From: Streptomyces canus
GTDB lineage: Bacteria; Actinomycetota; Actinomycetes; Streptomycetales; Streptomycetaceae
Direction: 5' to 3'
NCBI RefSeq assembly: GCF_030815415.1
Contig: NZ_JAUSWW010000001.1
Coordinates: 1,054,001-1,118,000 of the forward strand
DNA length: 64,000 bases
Part shown: piece by piece, positions 28,048-36,762 of the stretch
How positions within the stretch are numbered: position 1 is the stretch's first letter
Layout: each line of letters begins with the position of its first letter
Program-made: the position numbers and the translations under genes
Notes under the pieces: generated by a model
Database searches by the model: none
Told to the model about the DNA's origin: nothing
The model's input: the letters and a program-made list of their open reading frames with translations, nothing else

Positions 28048-28100
28048 CGCCGGCCCGGCGCGAGAGGCAGGTGAAAACCGCCTTTCGCACCGGGCCGGCG
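28048..28100 (+). terminator. Terminator hairpin after the sugar operon
   Basis: CGCCGGCCCGG (28048-28058) pairs perfectly with CCGGGCCGGCG (28090-28100) around a 31-nt loop, 10 bp after the lectin-hydrolase stop. Confidence 0.7.
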
Positions 28101-28312
28101 ACAGCTAGCGTCTGGGTGCAGCGAGTCGCCCACGAGGAGTTGAGAGATGGTCGGTCTTCCGAGCGCGCGTTGACGTCGTAGGCCGTGACCGGCCCGTCAT
28201 CGCGTGCTGCCCTTGATGTTGCGGCACAGCGAGCCTTCTCCTGCCTGGACCGTCGGCGCACCTGCCGGGTGCCCGGTGGCAGGCCTCGTTGTCGGCAACC
28301 CGAGGGATCCCC

Positions 28313-29638
28313 GTGCCGTCCGCCTCCTCCGCTGTATCCGATTCCGGTCGACCCGTGCCGTCCAGCCTGTGGCGGGACAGCGACTTCCGCAGACTCTGGG
28401 TGGGGCAGACCGCCTCCCAACTCGGGGAACAAGCAGGCCTGGTGGTCCTTCCGCTCTTCGCCGTCCTGACCCTGCATGCCGGTGCGACCGAGCTGGGCGC
28501 CCTGCGTGCCATGGGGCAGGCGCCGATCCTGTTGCTCTCGCTGTTCGTCGGCGCCTGGGTGGACCGGTGGCGCACTCGCACGGTGATGGTGCTGACGGAC
28601 GTGGGCCGGACCCTTGCCCTGGGTGCCGCCGCCGTGGCCGGCCTCTTCGGCTGGCTCGGCCTGCCCGCGCTGTTCGTGATCGCTTTCGCCGTCGGGGCCC
28701 TGTCCGTGTTCTTCGACGTGGCGTACCAGGCGTGTCTCGTACGGCTGGTGCGACGCGATCAACTGGTGTGCGGAAACAGCTCCCTTGAGGGCAGCCGGTC
28801 CGCGGCGCAGATCGGCGGTCCCGCCCTGGGTGGTGCGTTGGTGTCCCTGCTGTCGGCGCCGATCGCCGCCGTCTCCAGCGCGCTGTTCTTCACGCTGTCG
28901 TTCCTGTCCATCCGGCGAATCCGTCGAGTCGAATCGGCCCCGGAGGACCGGGAACGTCCCTCGCGGGTCTGGCGGCGGATCCACGAAGGTCTACGTTTTG
29001 TCGTCAATGACAGCGCACTGCGGACCGTGTGCCTGGCCTCGGCCGCCTTCCAGTTCTCGTTCGCGGCCGTGATGACCGTCTATCTGCTCTTCCTGCCGCG
29101 GGAGTTGCACCTGTCCGGCGCCGCCGTCGGGCTGGCCCTCGCGGCGACCGGGCCGGGTGCGCTTCTGGGCTCCGTCCTGGCCGCCCGTCTGCCGAACCGG
29201 TTCGGGTACGGCCCGGTACTCGTGGCCGCGGCGGCACTCGGCGACGGCGTGTTCTTGTGTGTACCCGCGCTCCACGGCTCCCCTACGGTGACCGTTCCCG
29301 CGCTCCTCGCGGTCAACTTCGCGTTCGGGGTCGGCAGCCAGTTGGTGAATGTGGCGGTCATGGCCGTCCGGCAGACGGTCACACCGGACGGGATGCAAGG
29401 CCGCGCCGCCGCGACGATCACGTTCGTCGGCATGGGATTCTCCCCGCTCGGTTCGCTGCTCGGCGGATTCCTCGCGGAGGCTTGGGGGCTGCGTACCAGT
29501 CTCCTGGCGACGGCCACAGGCATGCTGCTGTCCCCGGCGGTGATGGCTCTGTCCCCGCTCGTACGCCTCGGACGGACGCTCCCGGCCCCGCAGAACGCGC
29601 CGCTGACGGCCGACCGTGCGAAGGGCGACTCGGGGTGA
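28313..29638 (+). CDS. MFS transporter (drug-efflux type)
   Basis: 441 residues from GTG 28313, with GAGGG five bases upstream; the earlier in-frame TTG at 28289 lacks one. Twelve hydrophobic helices; the motif-A loop reads VGAWVDRWRTRTVMV (about 74-88). Starts with LWRDSDFRRLWVGQTASQLG, typical of the MFS_3/enterobactin-exporter-like group common beside Streptomyces natural-product genes. It probably exports a small molecule. Neighbours do not reveal which one. Confidence 0.9.
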   Translation: MPSASSAVSDSGRPVPSSLWRDSDFRRLWVGQTASQLGEQAGLVVLPLFAVLTLHAGATELGALRAMGQAPILLLSLFVGAWVDRWRTRTVMVLTDVGRTLALGAAAVAGLFGWLGLPALFVIAFAVGALSVFFDVAYQACLVRLVRRDQLVCGNSSLEGSRSAAQIGGPALGGALVSLLSAPIAAVSSALFFTLSFLSIRRIRRVESAPEDRERPSRVWRRIHEGLRFVVNDSALRTVCLASAAFQFSFAAVMTVYLLFLPRELHLSGAAVGLALAATGPGALLGSVLAARLPNRFGYGPVLVAAAALGDGVFLCVPALHGSPTVTVPALLAVNFAFGVGSQLVNVAVMAVRQTVTPDGMQGRAAATITFVGMGFSPLGSLLGGFLAEAWGLRTSLLATATGMLLSPAVMALSPLVRLGRTLPAPQNAPLTADRAKGDSG

Positions 29639-29646
29639 TGGCCTGG

Positions 29647-30359
29647 TCAGCCGGCTTGGAGCCAGAAGTGCAGCAGGCCGGTGTCACCGGCCGGGGCAGG
29701 CTTGCCATCGGGATCGGTGACCGCGGTCACCGTCAGGCCGGCCGTCGTGGTGTACCAGTGCAAGATCCACGGGCGTTCCACGACACTGCTGTCCGAACGA
29801 TGGTGGCGTTCGTAGCGCAGAAGCGTCGTCTGTGTCCGAGCTGTCTCGTCGCAACCGTGCGGACGCGGCCGATCTGTTCGGCCGGTGTCGGTGCGGGGGT
29901 GAACAGAGGAACCAGGACGGTGCCACCCTCCGCCAGGTGAGCGCGGATGCCGCGCAAGGCGGCCAGTGCCACATCGTCGTCGGGGAGCAGGGTGAAGGTC
30001 GGTCCGGCGAGGAAGATCGCTCGGTAGCGGCGGGGCAGTTGAAAAGCCTCCATCCGCTGGTGGAACACGGTCGTACGGATGCCTTCCTCGTCGGCCCGGC
30101 GACGCAGGCGGTCAAGCATGTCCGCGGAAGAGTCGACGCCGTCGACTTCCAGACCGCGGCGGCGCAGTTCGAGCAGAGGGTCACCGTCGCCGCACCCCAG
30201 CTCCAGTGCCGGCATGCCGGCCCGCTGAACGAAGGCCGCATAGGGCTCAGGGTCCGTCCTGGGAGAAGGACTTCAGCGGTCCGTAGAGCTCTGCGACGAG
30301 CCAGCTCCCGGCTCCGCATCAAGGGCACGGGAAGCACGTTGACAGGTGTCTGTCGACAT
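29647..30359 (-). pseudogene. SAM-dependent methyltransferase pseudogene
   Basis: The pieces of a class I methyltransferase lie in several frames. ATG 30359 begins STDTCQRASRALDAEPGAGS; the next segment SWLVAELYGPLKSFSQDGP is in a second frame. Coding returns to a frame with EPYAAFVQRAGMPALELGCGDGDPLL (SAM motif I, GCGDGD) and VDGVDSSADML, up to AEQIGRVRTVA near 29850. The C-terminal part (ETARTQTTLLRYERHHRSDS ... GLLHFWLQAG) is in yet another frame ending at the TGA 29647. At least three frame changes, plus a probable deletion near 29855, make it non-functional. Confidence 0.75.
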
Positions 30360-30472
30360 GTTGCTATGAGGCGCTGCTCAGTCGGATCTGCGTCGCGTCG
30401 CATACCGCTCGGGCACCGGGTGGACGGACAACAGAGCGGGGGCAGTGCCCCTCAAGTACAGAGCGAGGAACC

Positions 30473-31651
30473 ATGCCGCAGCGCGCTGCGACCATCGTCG
30501 GCGGCGGCATCGGCGGGCTCGCGGCAGCCATCGCCCTGCATCGCCGGGGCTGGCATGTCGAGGTGCTGGAACGGGCTCCGGAGTTCGCCGAGATCGGCGC
30601 CGGCATCTCCCTGTGGCCGAACGCGCTGCGCGCACTCGAGGCCCTCGGCCTGGCCGACGCCGTCCGGGCACTGGGCGCCGTAGAGGCCGCGGGCGGCGTA
30701 CGCGACCGCCGGGGCCGGTGGCTCTCCCGCACGGACAACGCGGAACTGGCACGCCGCTTCGGCCACCCCCTGACGGTCCTGCACCGCGCCGACCTGCTGC
30801 GGGCGCTCACCCAGGCGCTGCCCGCCGACAGTCTGCGGCCGGGCAGCGAGGTGTCCGCGGTCCATGACGACGGCCACCGCCCGGTCGTAGCTCACGGTGG
30901 GGGTCAGTCCCGGCCCGACCTCGTCATCGGCGCCGACGGGCTGCGCAGTGTGGTCCGGCGCGCCCTGTGGCCCGACACGGCCGGACCCAGGTACGCCGGT
31001 TACACCGCCTGGCGCATGGTCACCGAGCCCCTCCCCCAGCCGCCCGCCGAGGGCGCGGCGACCTGGGGCCGCGGGGAGAGGTTCGGCTACACCGCGCTGC
31101 CGGGCGGGCGGATGTACTGCTTCGCGACCGCGTCGCTCCCGGCCGGAGCGGCCTCCGCCTCCTCCGAGTACGCCGAGTTGCTGCGCCGGTTCGGCTCCTG
31201 GCCGGATCCCGTCCCCGCCCTGCTGGCCGCCGTCCCCGCGGACGCGGTGCTCCGCCACGACCTGTACGACCTGCCGCCCCTGCCCTCCTTCGTCCACGGC
31301 CGCACCGCGCTGCTGGGCGACGCGGCCCATGCGATGACCCCCAATCTGGGCCAGGGCGCCTGCCAGGCACTGGAGGACGCGGTCACCCTCGCCCACTGCC
31401 TCGACAGCACCCCGGACGTCACCGCCGCGCTCCGCTCGTACGATCTGCTGCGCCGCCCGCGTACGCAGGCCATCACCCGCCGCTCCGCCCGGCTCGGTGT
31501 GCTGGGCCAACTGTCGTGGCCGCCTGCGGTGTTGCTGCGCGACACCGCCGCCCGGCTGACACCGACGCGAGCGACGCTGCGTTCCATGACGCCGGTGCTC
31601 GGCTGGACCGCACCCGATGGCCCGACCGCGACACAGAGCGAGACCCACTGA
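30473..31651 (+). CDS. FAD-dependent monooxygenase (PHBH-fold)
   Basis: 392 residues. Rossmann FAD motif ATIVGGGIGGLAAAIALHRRG (6-26), the DLVIGADGLRSVVR (DG) motif (about 143-156) and the GDAAHAMTPNLGQGACQALEDA motif (about 282-303) are intact. A class A aromatic or olefin hydroxylase using NAD(P)H. The TGA stop overlaps the next ATG by one base (TGATG), so it is coupled to the membrane fusion protein. The substrate may be lipophilic because of that partner, but this is inference. Confidence 0.92.
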   Translation: MPQRAATIVGGGIGGLAAAIALHRRGWHVEVLERAPEFAEIGAGISLWPNALRALEALGLADAVRALGAVEAAGGVRDRRGRWLSRTDNAELARRFGHPLTVLHRADLLRALTQALPADSLRPGSEVSAVHDDGHRPVVAHGGGQSRPDLVIGADGLRSVVRRALWPDTAGPRYAGYTAWRMVTEPLPQPPAEGAATWGRGERFGYTALPGGRMYCFATASLPAGAASASSEYAELLRRFGSWPDPVPALLAAVPADAVLRHDLYDLPPLPSFVHGRTALLGDAAHAMTPNLGQGACQALEDAVTLAHCLDSTPDVTAALRSYDLLRRPRTQAITRRSARLGVLGQLSWPPAVLLRDTAARLTPTRATLRSMTPVLGWTAPDGPTATQSETH

Positions 31652-33189
31652 TGCCGGACTGGACCTATCACCCGCTGCGCCAGGCGGCCGCCGCCGTCCT
31701 CGGCCGACGCCGTTCCCAGCGCACCGCACTGGGACTGCTCGCCGGGATCGGCTCCCGCCCCGCCGGCGCGCGACTCATCGCCCGCGGGTTCGGCCACCGC
31801 CATCCGCCGCGGCACCTCGCGGGCGACGTCGTCGGCGTCCCCGTGACCGTCCGACTCGGCCTCTCCGTCCTGCCCTCCGTCGCCCGCCAAGCGGTACACG
31901 CCATGCCCCCGCTCGGGGCCGGTGTCGTCGAGGTGGGGCCCGTCTCGGCGGCCGACGTGGAGACGGTACGCAAAGCCGCTGCCGGGCGCACGATCCCGCT
32001 GGTCGTCCGCGCCGCCGACCCCGAGGTCGAGGCCGCCCTCAAGCCCCATGTCGACGGGTTCACCCGCGACGACGACCCCCACCTGGTCCACGTGTCCGAC
32101 CCGTCGGTCACCGCCGCGGCCGCCGCGCTCGAGGAACCGGGCACCGTCGTGCTCGCCCGGCCCGGGGTGCTCGTCGAGTCCGGGCCCGGCTGGTTCGCCC
32201 GGGTCACCGAGGCGGCCACACCGACCGCGCCCGCCCCACGGCTACGGGATGTCGGCCTCGATCCCCGCCGCTGGCCCGCCTGGTGGTGGGCGCTGCTCGT
32301 CGGGCTCGGGATGACGGGCGCCGGACTCGGGGCCGCGGCGATCACCCTCGGGCCGGTGCTGCTCTGGTACGACCGCGACTACCTCGGCATGACGTTGCAC
32401 GACCTGCATGCCGCCAACCACCACCTCGTGCACTTCCTCCAGCACGACCGGATCACCATGGCCGGCACGATGGTGGCGATCGGCGCCCTCTACACCGGCC
32501 TCGCCGTGGGCGGCATCAGACGCGGCTGGCCCTGGGCCCGCGAGGTGTACCTGCTCTCGGGCGCCATCGGCTTCCCCACTCTGTTCTACTTCCTGGCCAC
32601 CGGCTTCGTGGAACCCCTGCACACGGCCACCGCCCTCGTCCTGTTCCCGATGTTCGTGGCCGGGATCCGCCCGACCCCGCACGCACCCCGCTGGCGCCCG
32701 GCCCCCGAGGGACCGGAGCCGGAGCGCCGACGGGCGCTGACCGGCCAGCTGCTCCTGATCGTCACGGGAGCCGGGCTGTTCGTCGGCGGAGCCGTGATCT
32801 CCGTGGTCGGCCTGACCGGCGTCTTCGTGCCCACCGACCTGACCTTCCTGGGCACCAGCGCGCAGACGCTGGAAGCAGTCAATCCGCGGCTCGTGCCGTT
32901 CATCGCCCACGACCGCGCGGGGTTCGGCGGCGCCCTGATGTCCGCGGCCGTGGCGATCCTCCTGCTCAGCGCGTGGGGCTGGCGGCGCGGTGAGGCCTGG
33001 GTGTTCTGGACCCTGGCCGCGGCGGCGACCGCCGGCTTCCTGCCCGCCGTCGTGGTCCACGGAGTGATCCACTACACCGACTTCACCCACCTCGTACCGG
33101 TCTACATCGGCATCGCCCTGACCAGCACCGGCCTACTGCTCGCGCGCCCCTACCTCTGCGCCAAGACGCCGACCCCGCCAGGCGACTGA
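31651..33189 (+). CDS. Fusion of a DHODH-like N-terminal region with a seven-helix membrane domain
   Basis: 512 residues, ATG overlapping the monooxygenase stop. The first 205 residues resemble a reduced dihydroorotate-dehydrogenase barrel (YHPLRQAAAAVL at the start, GDVVGVPVTVRLGLSV, GVVEVGPVSAAD, IPLVVRAADPEVE). The usual FMN lysine and Asn-Gly substrate motifs are not evident. Residues 210-505 hold about seven to eight membrane helices with several His (LHDLHAANHHLVHFLQHDR, PFIAHDRAGFG), suggestive of metal or haem ligation. No family name recognised for the membrane half. With the flavin partner it may form a membrane redox unit. Confidence 0.6.
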   Translation: MPDWTYHPLRQAAAAVLGRRRSQRTALGLLAGIGSRPAGARLIARGFGHRHPPRHLAGDVVGVPVTVRLGLSVLPSVARQAVHAMPPLGAGVVEVGPVSAADVETVRKAAAGRTIPLVVRAADPEVEAALKPHVDGFTRDDDPHLVHVSDPSVTAAAAALEEPGTVVLARPGVLVESGPGWFARVTEAATPTAPAPRLRDVGLDPRRWPAWWWALLVGLGMTGAGLGAAAITLGPVLLWYDRDYLGMTLHDLHAANHHLVHFLQHDRITMAGTMVAIGALYTGLAVGGIRRGWPWAREVYLLSGAIGFPTLFYFLATGFVEPLHTATALVLFPMFVAGIRPTPHAPRWRPAPEGPEPERRRALTGQLLLIVTGAGLFVGGAVISVVGLTGVFVPTDLTFLGTSAQTLEAVNPRLVPFIAHDRAGFGGALMSAAVAILLLSAWGWRRGEAWVFWTLAAAATAGFLPAVVVHGVIHYTDFTHLVPVYIGIALTSTGLLLARPYLCAKTPTPPGD

Positions 33190-33285
33190 CGGGCAGCCCC
33201 GGAGAGAAACCGGAGCGGCACACGTCACGCAGCGGGACGGCACTTGGGCAAGAGGACAGTCACCGTGGCGACCTCGGCAGGCGGC

Positions 33286-34422
33286 TCACGAGGTCTGCTT
33301 GTGCTGAGTGAACGCGGCGATCAGGCCCTGGGCCGTGTTGTTCTCGGAGTCGATGTGGTGGACTTCGGCTCCTTCGAACATGGCCACCTCGGCGCTGCGT
33401 ACGAACATGGCCAGTTCGTACTCGCTGAGCGCGGCCTCGATGTCGTCGGGGTGCGTGGCGAGGGCCTTGCCGAGTTCGGCGCCGTCGAGCATGGCCAGGT
33501 TGGCTCCTTCGCCGTTCGGGGCCGCGAGGTGGGCGGCGTCACCGAGGAGGGTCACCCCCGGCACCCGCTCCCACCGGTGTTCGGCCGGCAGGGTGCAGTG
33601 GGGCCGCAGGACCGGTGCGGTGTCGCCGTCGGTGATCAGCGCGGTCAGTTCGGGCGCCCAGCCATCGAACTCCTGGGCGATCCGTGCGGCGGCCGCGGCG
33701 GCATCGGTGAAGTCGATGCCGGCGAACCACTCCTGCGGCCTGCTCAGCGCCACATAGGTGTGCAGAGTGTCGCCGCTTTCCCGGTGGCCGAAGATCTCCT
33801 TGCCCGGCGAAGGCGCCATCATCGAACCACCACCGACCGCTTTCGCGCAGGCGGGGTGGCGGGTGTCGGCGTCGAACAGATAGGTCTCGACGAACGATGT
33901 CCCGACGTACTCGGGTGTGGCACTGGAGAGCAGCGGCCTCACCCGCGACCACGCACCGTCCGCGCCGACCAGCAGACTGGTGACGACGGTGGTGCCGTCG
34001 GCGAACGACACCTCGTAGCGTCCCTCGCCGAGGGCACGGGTGCCGCTCGCCTTGTGCCCCCACCGGACGATGCCGGCCGGGAGTGAGTCGAGCAGGATCT
34101 GCCGCAGTTCGCTGCGCTGGACCTCGGGGCGTCCGCCGGTGCCGTCGTCGCCCTCCTCGAACAGGACGGTCCCGTCCCGGTCGAGCACGCGCATCGCCTG
34201 GCGGCCCTCCAGGATGATGGCCCGGAACTCGTCCATCAGACCGGCCGCCTCCAGGGCGAGCTGCCCGTTGTAGTCGTGGATGTCGAGCATCCCGCCCTGC
34301 ATACGCGCCGACGGGGAGGACTCCGCCTCGTAGACCGAGACCGGGATGCCGTGAACATGCAGGACACGGGCCAGCGTGAGTCCCCCGAGTCCGGCGCCGA
34401 TGATCGTGACGGGTGTGCGCAT
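33286..34422 (-). CDS. TetX-like FAD-dependent monooxygenase
   Basis: 378 residues from ATG 34422, with AAGGAG six bases upstream; an upstream in-frame GTG gives 60 extra residues lacking coding character. FAD motif VTIIGAGLGGLTLARVLHVHG (4-24), an Arg-rich MQGGMLDIHDYNGQLALE segment, SLLVGADGAWSRVRPLL, and LGDAAHLAAPNGEGANLAMLDGAEL. The MQGGxLDIH phrase is characteristic of TetX-type tetracycline-modifying flavoenzymes and relatives. Activity on tetracycline is not shown by sequence alone. Stands alone, convergent with the upstream membrane fusion gene. Confidence 0.88.
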   Translation of the reverse strand: MRTPVTIIGAGLGGLTLARVLHVHGIPVSVYEAESSPSARMQGGMLDIHDYNGQLALEAAGLMDEFRAIILEGRQAMRVLDRDGTVLFEEGDDGTGGRPEVQRSELRQILLDSLPAGIVRWGHKASGTRALGEGRYEVSFADGTTVVTSLLVGADGAWSRVRPLLSSATPEYVGTSFVETYLFDADTRHPACAKAVGGGSMMAPSPGKEIFGHRESGDTLHTYVALSRPQEWFAGIDFTDAAAAAARIAQEFDGWAPELTALITDGDTAPVLRPHCTLPAEHRWERVPGVTLLGDAAHLAAPNGEGANLAMLDGAELGKALATHPDDIEAALSEYELAMFVRSAEVAMFEGAEVHHIDSENNTAQGLIAAFTQHKQTS

Positions 34423-34720
34423 GGTGGCTCCTTGGGGATCGGGCCGCCCGGTGGTCTCCGGCCGGCCTCCTCCCGAAAGATCCCAACGCGTGCCGACAAG
34501 CCACCGACATCGCACCAACAGCCCCCGACAACCGACCGACACCACGGCTCGGCCGCCCGACAAGAAGCCACAGGGGCACCGGCCGGTCCGACAGCCGCAC
34601 ACAGGTCTGGCCCGCCGCTACGGGGGAGAGCGACGGGCCAGCATCTCCACAGTGCCACAGCCGGGCACGAGATGTGCGGCGTCACGGGAAAGCGGCGTGA
34701 CGCAAGGTGGCCCAGAAGGC

Positions 34721-34766
34721 CGAAAACACACAGAGCCTGTCCCGCATGTACGACGGGACAGGCTCT
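34721..34766 (-). terminator. Terminator of tRNA-like RNA copy 2
   Basis: A 13-bp perfect stem (34732-34744 with 34754-34766; arm AGAGCCTGTCCCG) with a 9-nt loop, followed leftward by GTGTGTTTTCG. Four stem positions differ from copy 1 and all are compensated. Confidence 0.75.
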
Positions 34767-34878
34767 GCTTCTGAGCGCCGGGCAGGCCTTGCACCTGCAT
34801 CTCCCCGCAGGAAGCGGGGCGTCTTTCCTTGGACCACCAACGCGCGACCGGAGACCAGCAGTTCTGGCGACCAGCTCA
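34721..34878 (-). ncRNA. Candidate tRNA-like small RNA, copy 2
   Basis: The 70-nt block (34843 down to 34774, minus strand) is identical to copy 1 at 11659-11590 and folds as the same cloverleaf with UCC in the anticodon position. The upstream box (TTGATC, GAGC, GGTCGCCA, AACT, CTGGTC in order) is conserved with a few changes. Beyond the block, sequence identity drops but the terminator-like hairpin is retained with compensating changes. It lies between the Ser/Thr kinase stop and the TetX-like start on the same strand. No protein-coding role is credible. Function unknown; a tRNA-like regulatory RNA or guide-RNA scaffold relic are the options. Confidence 0.6.
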
Positions 34879-34884
34879 AGATCA

Positions 34885-34890
34885 AGCATA
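34885..34890 (-). promoter_or_regulatory. Probable -10 of tRNA-like RNA copy 2
   Basis: TATGCT on the minus strand, a good -10, at the same offset from the cloverleaf block as TAGAGT in copy 1. Transcription would begin near 34878. Confidence 0.45.
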
Positions 34891-34935
34891 GCGGATGCGC
34901 GACGGCCGGCAGACACGGGCGACCGCGCGAAGCGG

Positions 34936-36651
34936 TCAGTTCTCTGCCGGGTTCACGTCCGTCACTTTGCCCCTGGTATCGGTCTGCAGGTATCCAGTAC
35001 GGCTGTACTTGTCCGAGAGGTAGACGGACAGCCCGAACGAAGGGTTGAAGGCGTTGGGCTGGCGGACCAGCACATAGCGGGTCTCGGGATTCTTGACGTT
35101 CAGCTTCTTCTCCGCCTCTGCCAAGAGAGCGGGGACCCTGTCCCAGTTGAAGTCTTCGGCGGCGAAAGGCTTGTAGCCGCTGATCAGTGTGCCGTCGATG
35201 ATGCCCTTCTTCGCGCCCGTGCCCGGACGGTAGTCGTACGACTCGTATGCGGTGTCACTGCCGTTGACCATCACCTGGGCCAGCACGTAGTCGTCGTAGA
35301 CGGAGAAGCTGCCGAACCTCTTCCGGCCGCTCTCCTTCTCCAACGCCTTGATGGCGATGCGGATGTTGGCGGGGGTGAGCATGCTCCCCGTCGCGGTCTC
35401 CTGCGAATCCGAGCCGGCGGAGGGTGAGCCCGATGTAGGCGTCGAGACGGACGTGGGTGTCGAGGACGACGTGGACGCCGACGGGCCTCCCGTGTTCAGG
35501 TCGGCGGAGCCGCCGTCCAGGGGCAGCAGCCACCACAGCAGGGCTACGGCGCCGATGAGCGAGGTTCCCGACAGGCTCAGCAGCAAGGGGCGGCCCGGGG
35601 TGCGTCGCCGTGGCGCTCGGGTGGGGGCGGTCACCGATTGAGGTGCCGTCGGTGGTGTCGGCCCTGGGATCGGGTTGACCGGTGGATGGCCGAATGCGGC
35701 GGGACTGGCAGGTGCGCCGGGGTACCAAGGCCCCGTGGGCGCGGACGGTGCGGGCAGCGGGTAGGAGGTGGGTTGGTCGCGCGGGGGCGTCGGGTCGATC
35801 GTCGGCTCCGACTCGATCACGGCGAGTCTGCGGTCCAGGACGGCGGCGGATGCGCGCGCTGCGGGGTCCCGTACCAGCACGCTCATCAGGACGTCACCGA
35901 GGAGGCCGGCGCGTACCGGTGGCGGCACGTCCTCGTGGAGGACTGCGGCGAGGGTGGCCAGGGTGCTGCCCCGGCGCAGCGGGTGGTGGCCCTCCACCGC
36001 GTTGTAGAGCATCATCGCCAGGGACCACAGGTCGGACGCGGGTCCGCCCTCGTGGCCCGAGATGCGTTCCGGCGCCATGAAGTCGGGGGTGCCGATCATG
36101 GAGCCGGTGGCGGTGAGGCTGGTCGTCTCACGGATCGCGGCGATGCCGAAGTCGGTGAGGACGGGGCGCCCGTCCGGCCGTAGCAGCACATTGGCGGGCT
36201 TGACGTCCCGGTGCTGGATTCCGGCGTCGTGCGCGGCGGTCAGTGCGGCCAGTACCCCGCGGCCGATCCGTGCCGCCTCGGCCGGGGGCATCGGCCCCTG
36301 GGCCAGCCGGTCGGCGAGCGAGCCGCCGCTGACCAGCTCCATCACGATCCACGGGTAGGTGCCCTCGCCGCCGTCGACGATGTGGTGGATGGTGACGACG
36401 TTGGGATGGTCGATGCGGGCCAGGGCCCTGGCTTCGCGCAGCACGCGCTCACGCAGCATGCGTGCGGCCTCGGGGTCGTACTCGGCGAGGTCGCGGTCCG
36501 GCGGGCGGACCTCCTTGATCGCCACCAGTCTGTGCAGGACCAGGTCTCTGGCCCGCCAGACCATTCCCATCCCGCCGCCGCCGAGGCGGCCCTCCAACTC
36601 GAAGCGCCCGTCGACAACTCGTCTGCCGGGACCTCCGTCTGCCTCGTTCAT
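34936..36651 (-). CDS. Membrane-anchored Ser/Thr protein kinase
   Basis: 571 residues from ATG 36651; an in-frame ATG at 36681 would add ten. The kinase domain (about 15-275) shows the Gly loop GRLGGGGMGMVW, Lys46 (VAIKEV), HRDVKPANVLL (Asp149), DFG (167-169) and MAPER. A Pro-rich juxtamembrane linker, one membrane helix (about 370-388) and a Ser/Thr-rich stalk precede an extracellular domain of about 150 residues (LTPANIRIAIKALEKESGRK ... YLQTDTRGKVTDVNPAEN) that is unlike PASTA and has a PepSY-like feel. The external domain probably senses a ligand. Two secreted proteins lie immediately upstream on the same strand. Confidence 0.93.
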   Translation of the reverse strand: MNEADGGPGRRVVDGRFELEGRLGGGGMGMVWRARDLVLHRLVAIKEVRPPDRDLAEYDPEAARMLRERVLREARALARIDHPNVVTIHHIVDGGEGTYPWIVMELVSGGSLADRLAQGPMPPAEAARIGRGVLAALTAAHDAGIQHRDVKPANVLLRPDGRPVLTDFGIAAIRETTSLTATGSMIGTPDFMAPERISGHEGGPASDLWSLAMMLYNAVEGHHPLRRGSTLATLAAVLHEDVPPPVRAGLLGDVLMSVLVRDPAARASAAVLDRRLAVIESEPTIDPTPPRDQPTSYPLPAPSAPTGPWYPGAPASPAAFGHPPVNPIPGPTPPTAPQSVTAPTRAPRRRTPGRPLLLSLSGTSLIGAVALLWWLLPLDGGSADLNTGGPSASTSSSTPTSVSTPTSGSPSAGSDSQETATGSMLTPANIRIAIKALEKESGRKRFGSFSVYDDYVLAQVMVNGSDTAYESYDYRPGTGAKKGIIDGTLISGYKPFAAEDFNWDRVPALLAEAEKKLNVKNPETRYVLVRQPNAFNPSFGLSVYLSDKYSRTGYLQTDTRGKVTDVNPAEN

Positions 36652-36762
36652 GGGCGGGAGCTTAGTTGGAGCCACCGACATCGTTCGACGGCCCCCGAGG
36701 CGCCGGTCCGGTGCTGTGCGATCAGCGTGCCCAACGGCCTCCGGACGGGCCCCGTTGGCCTC

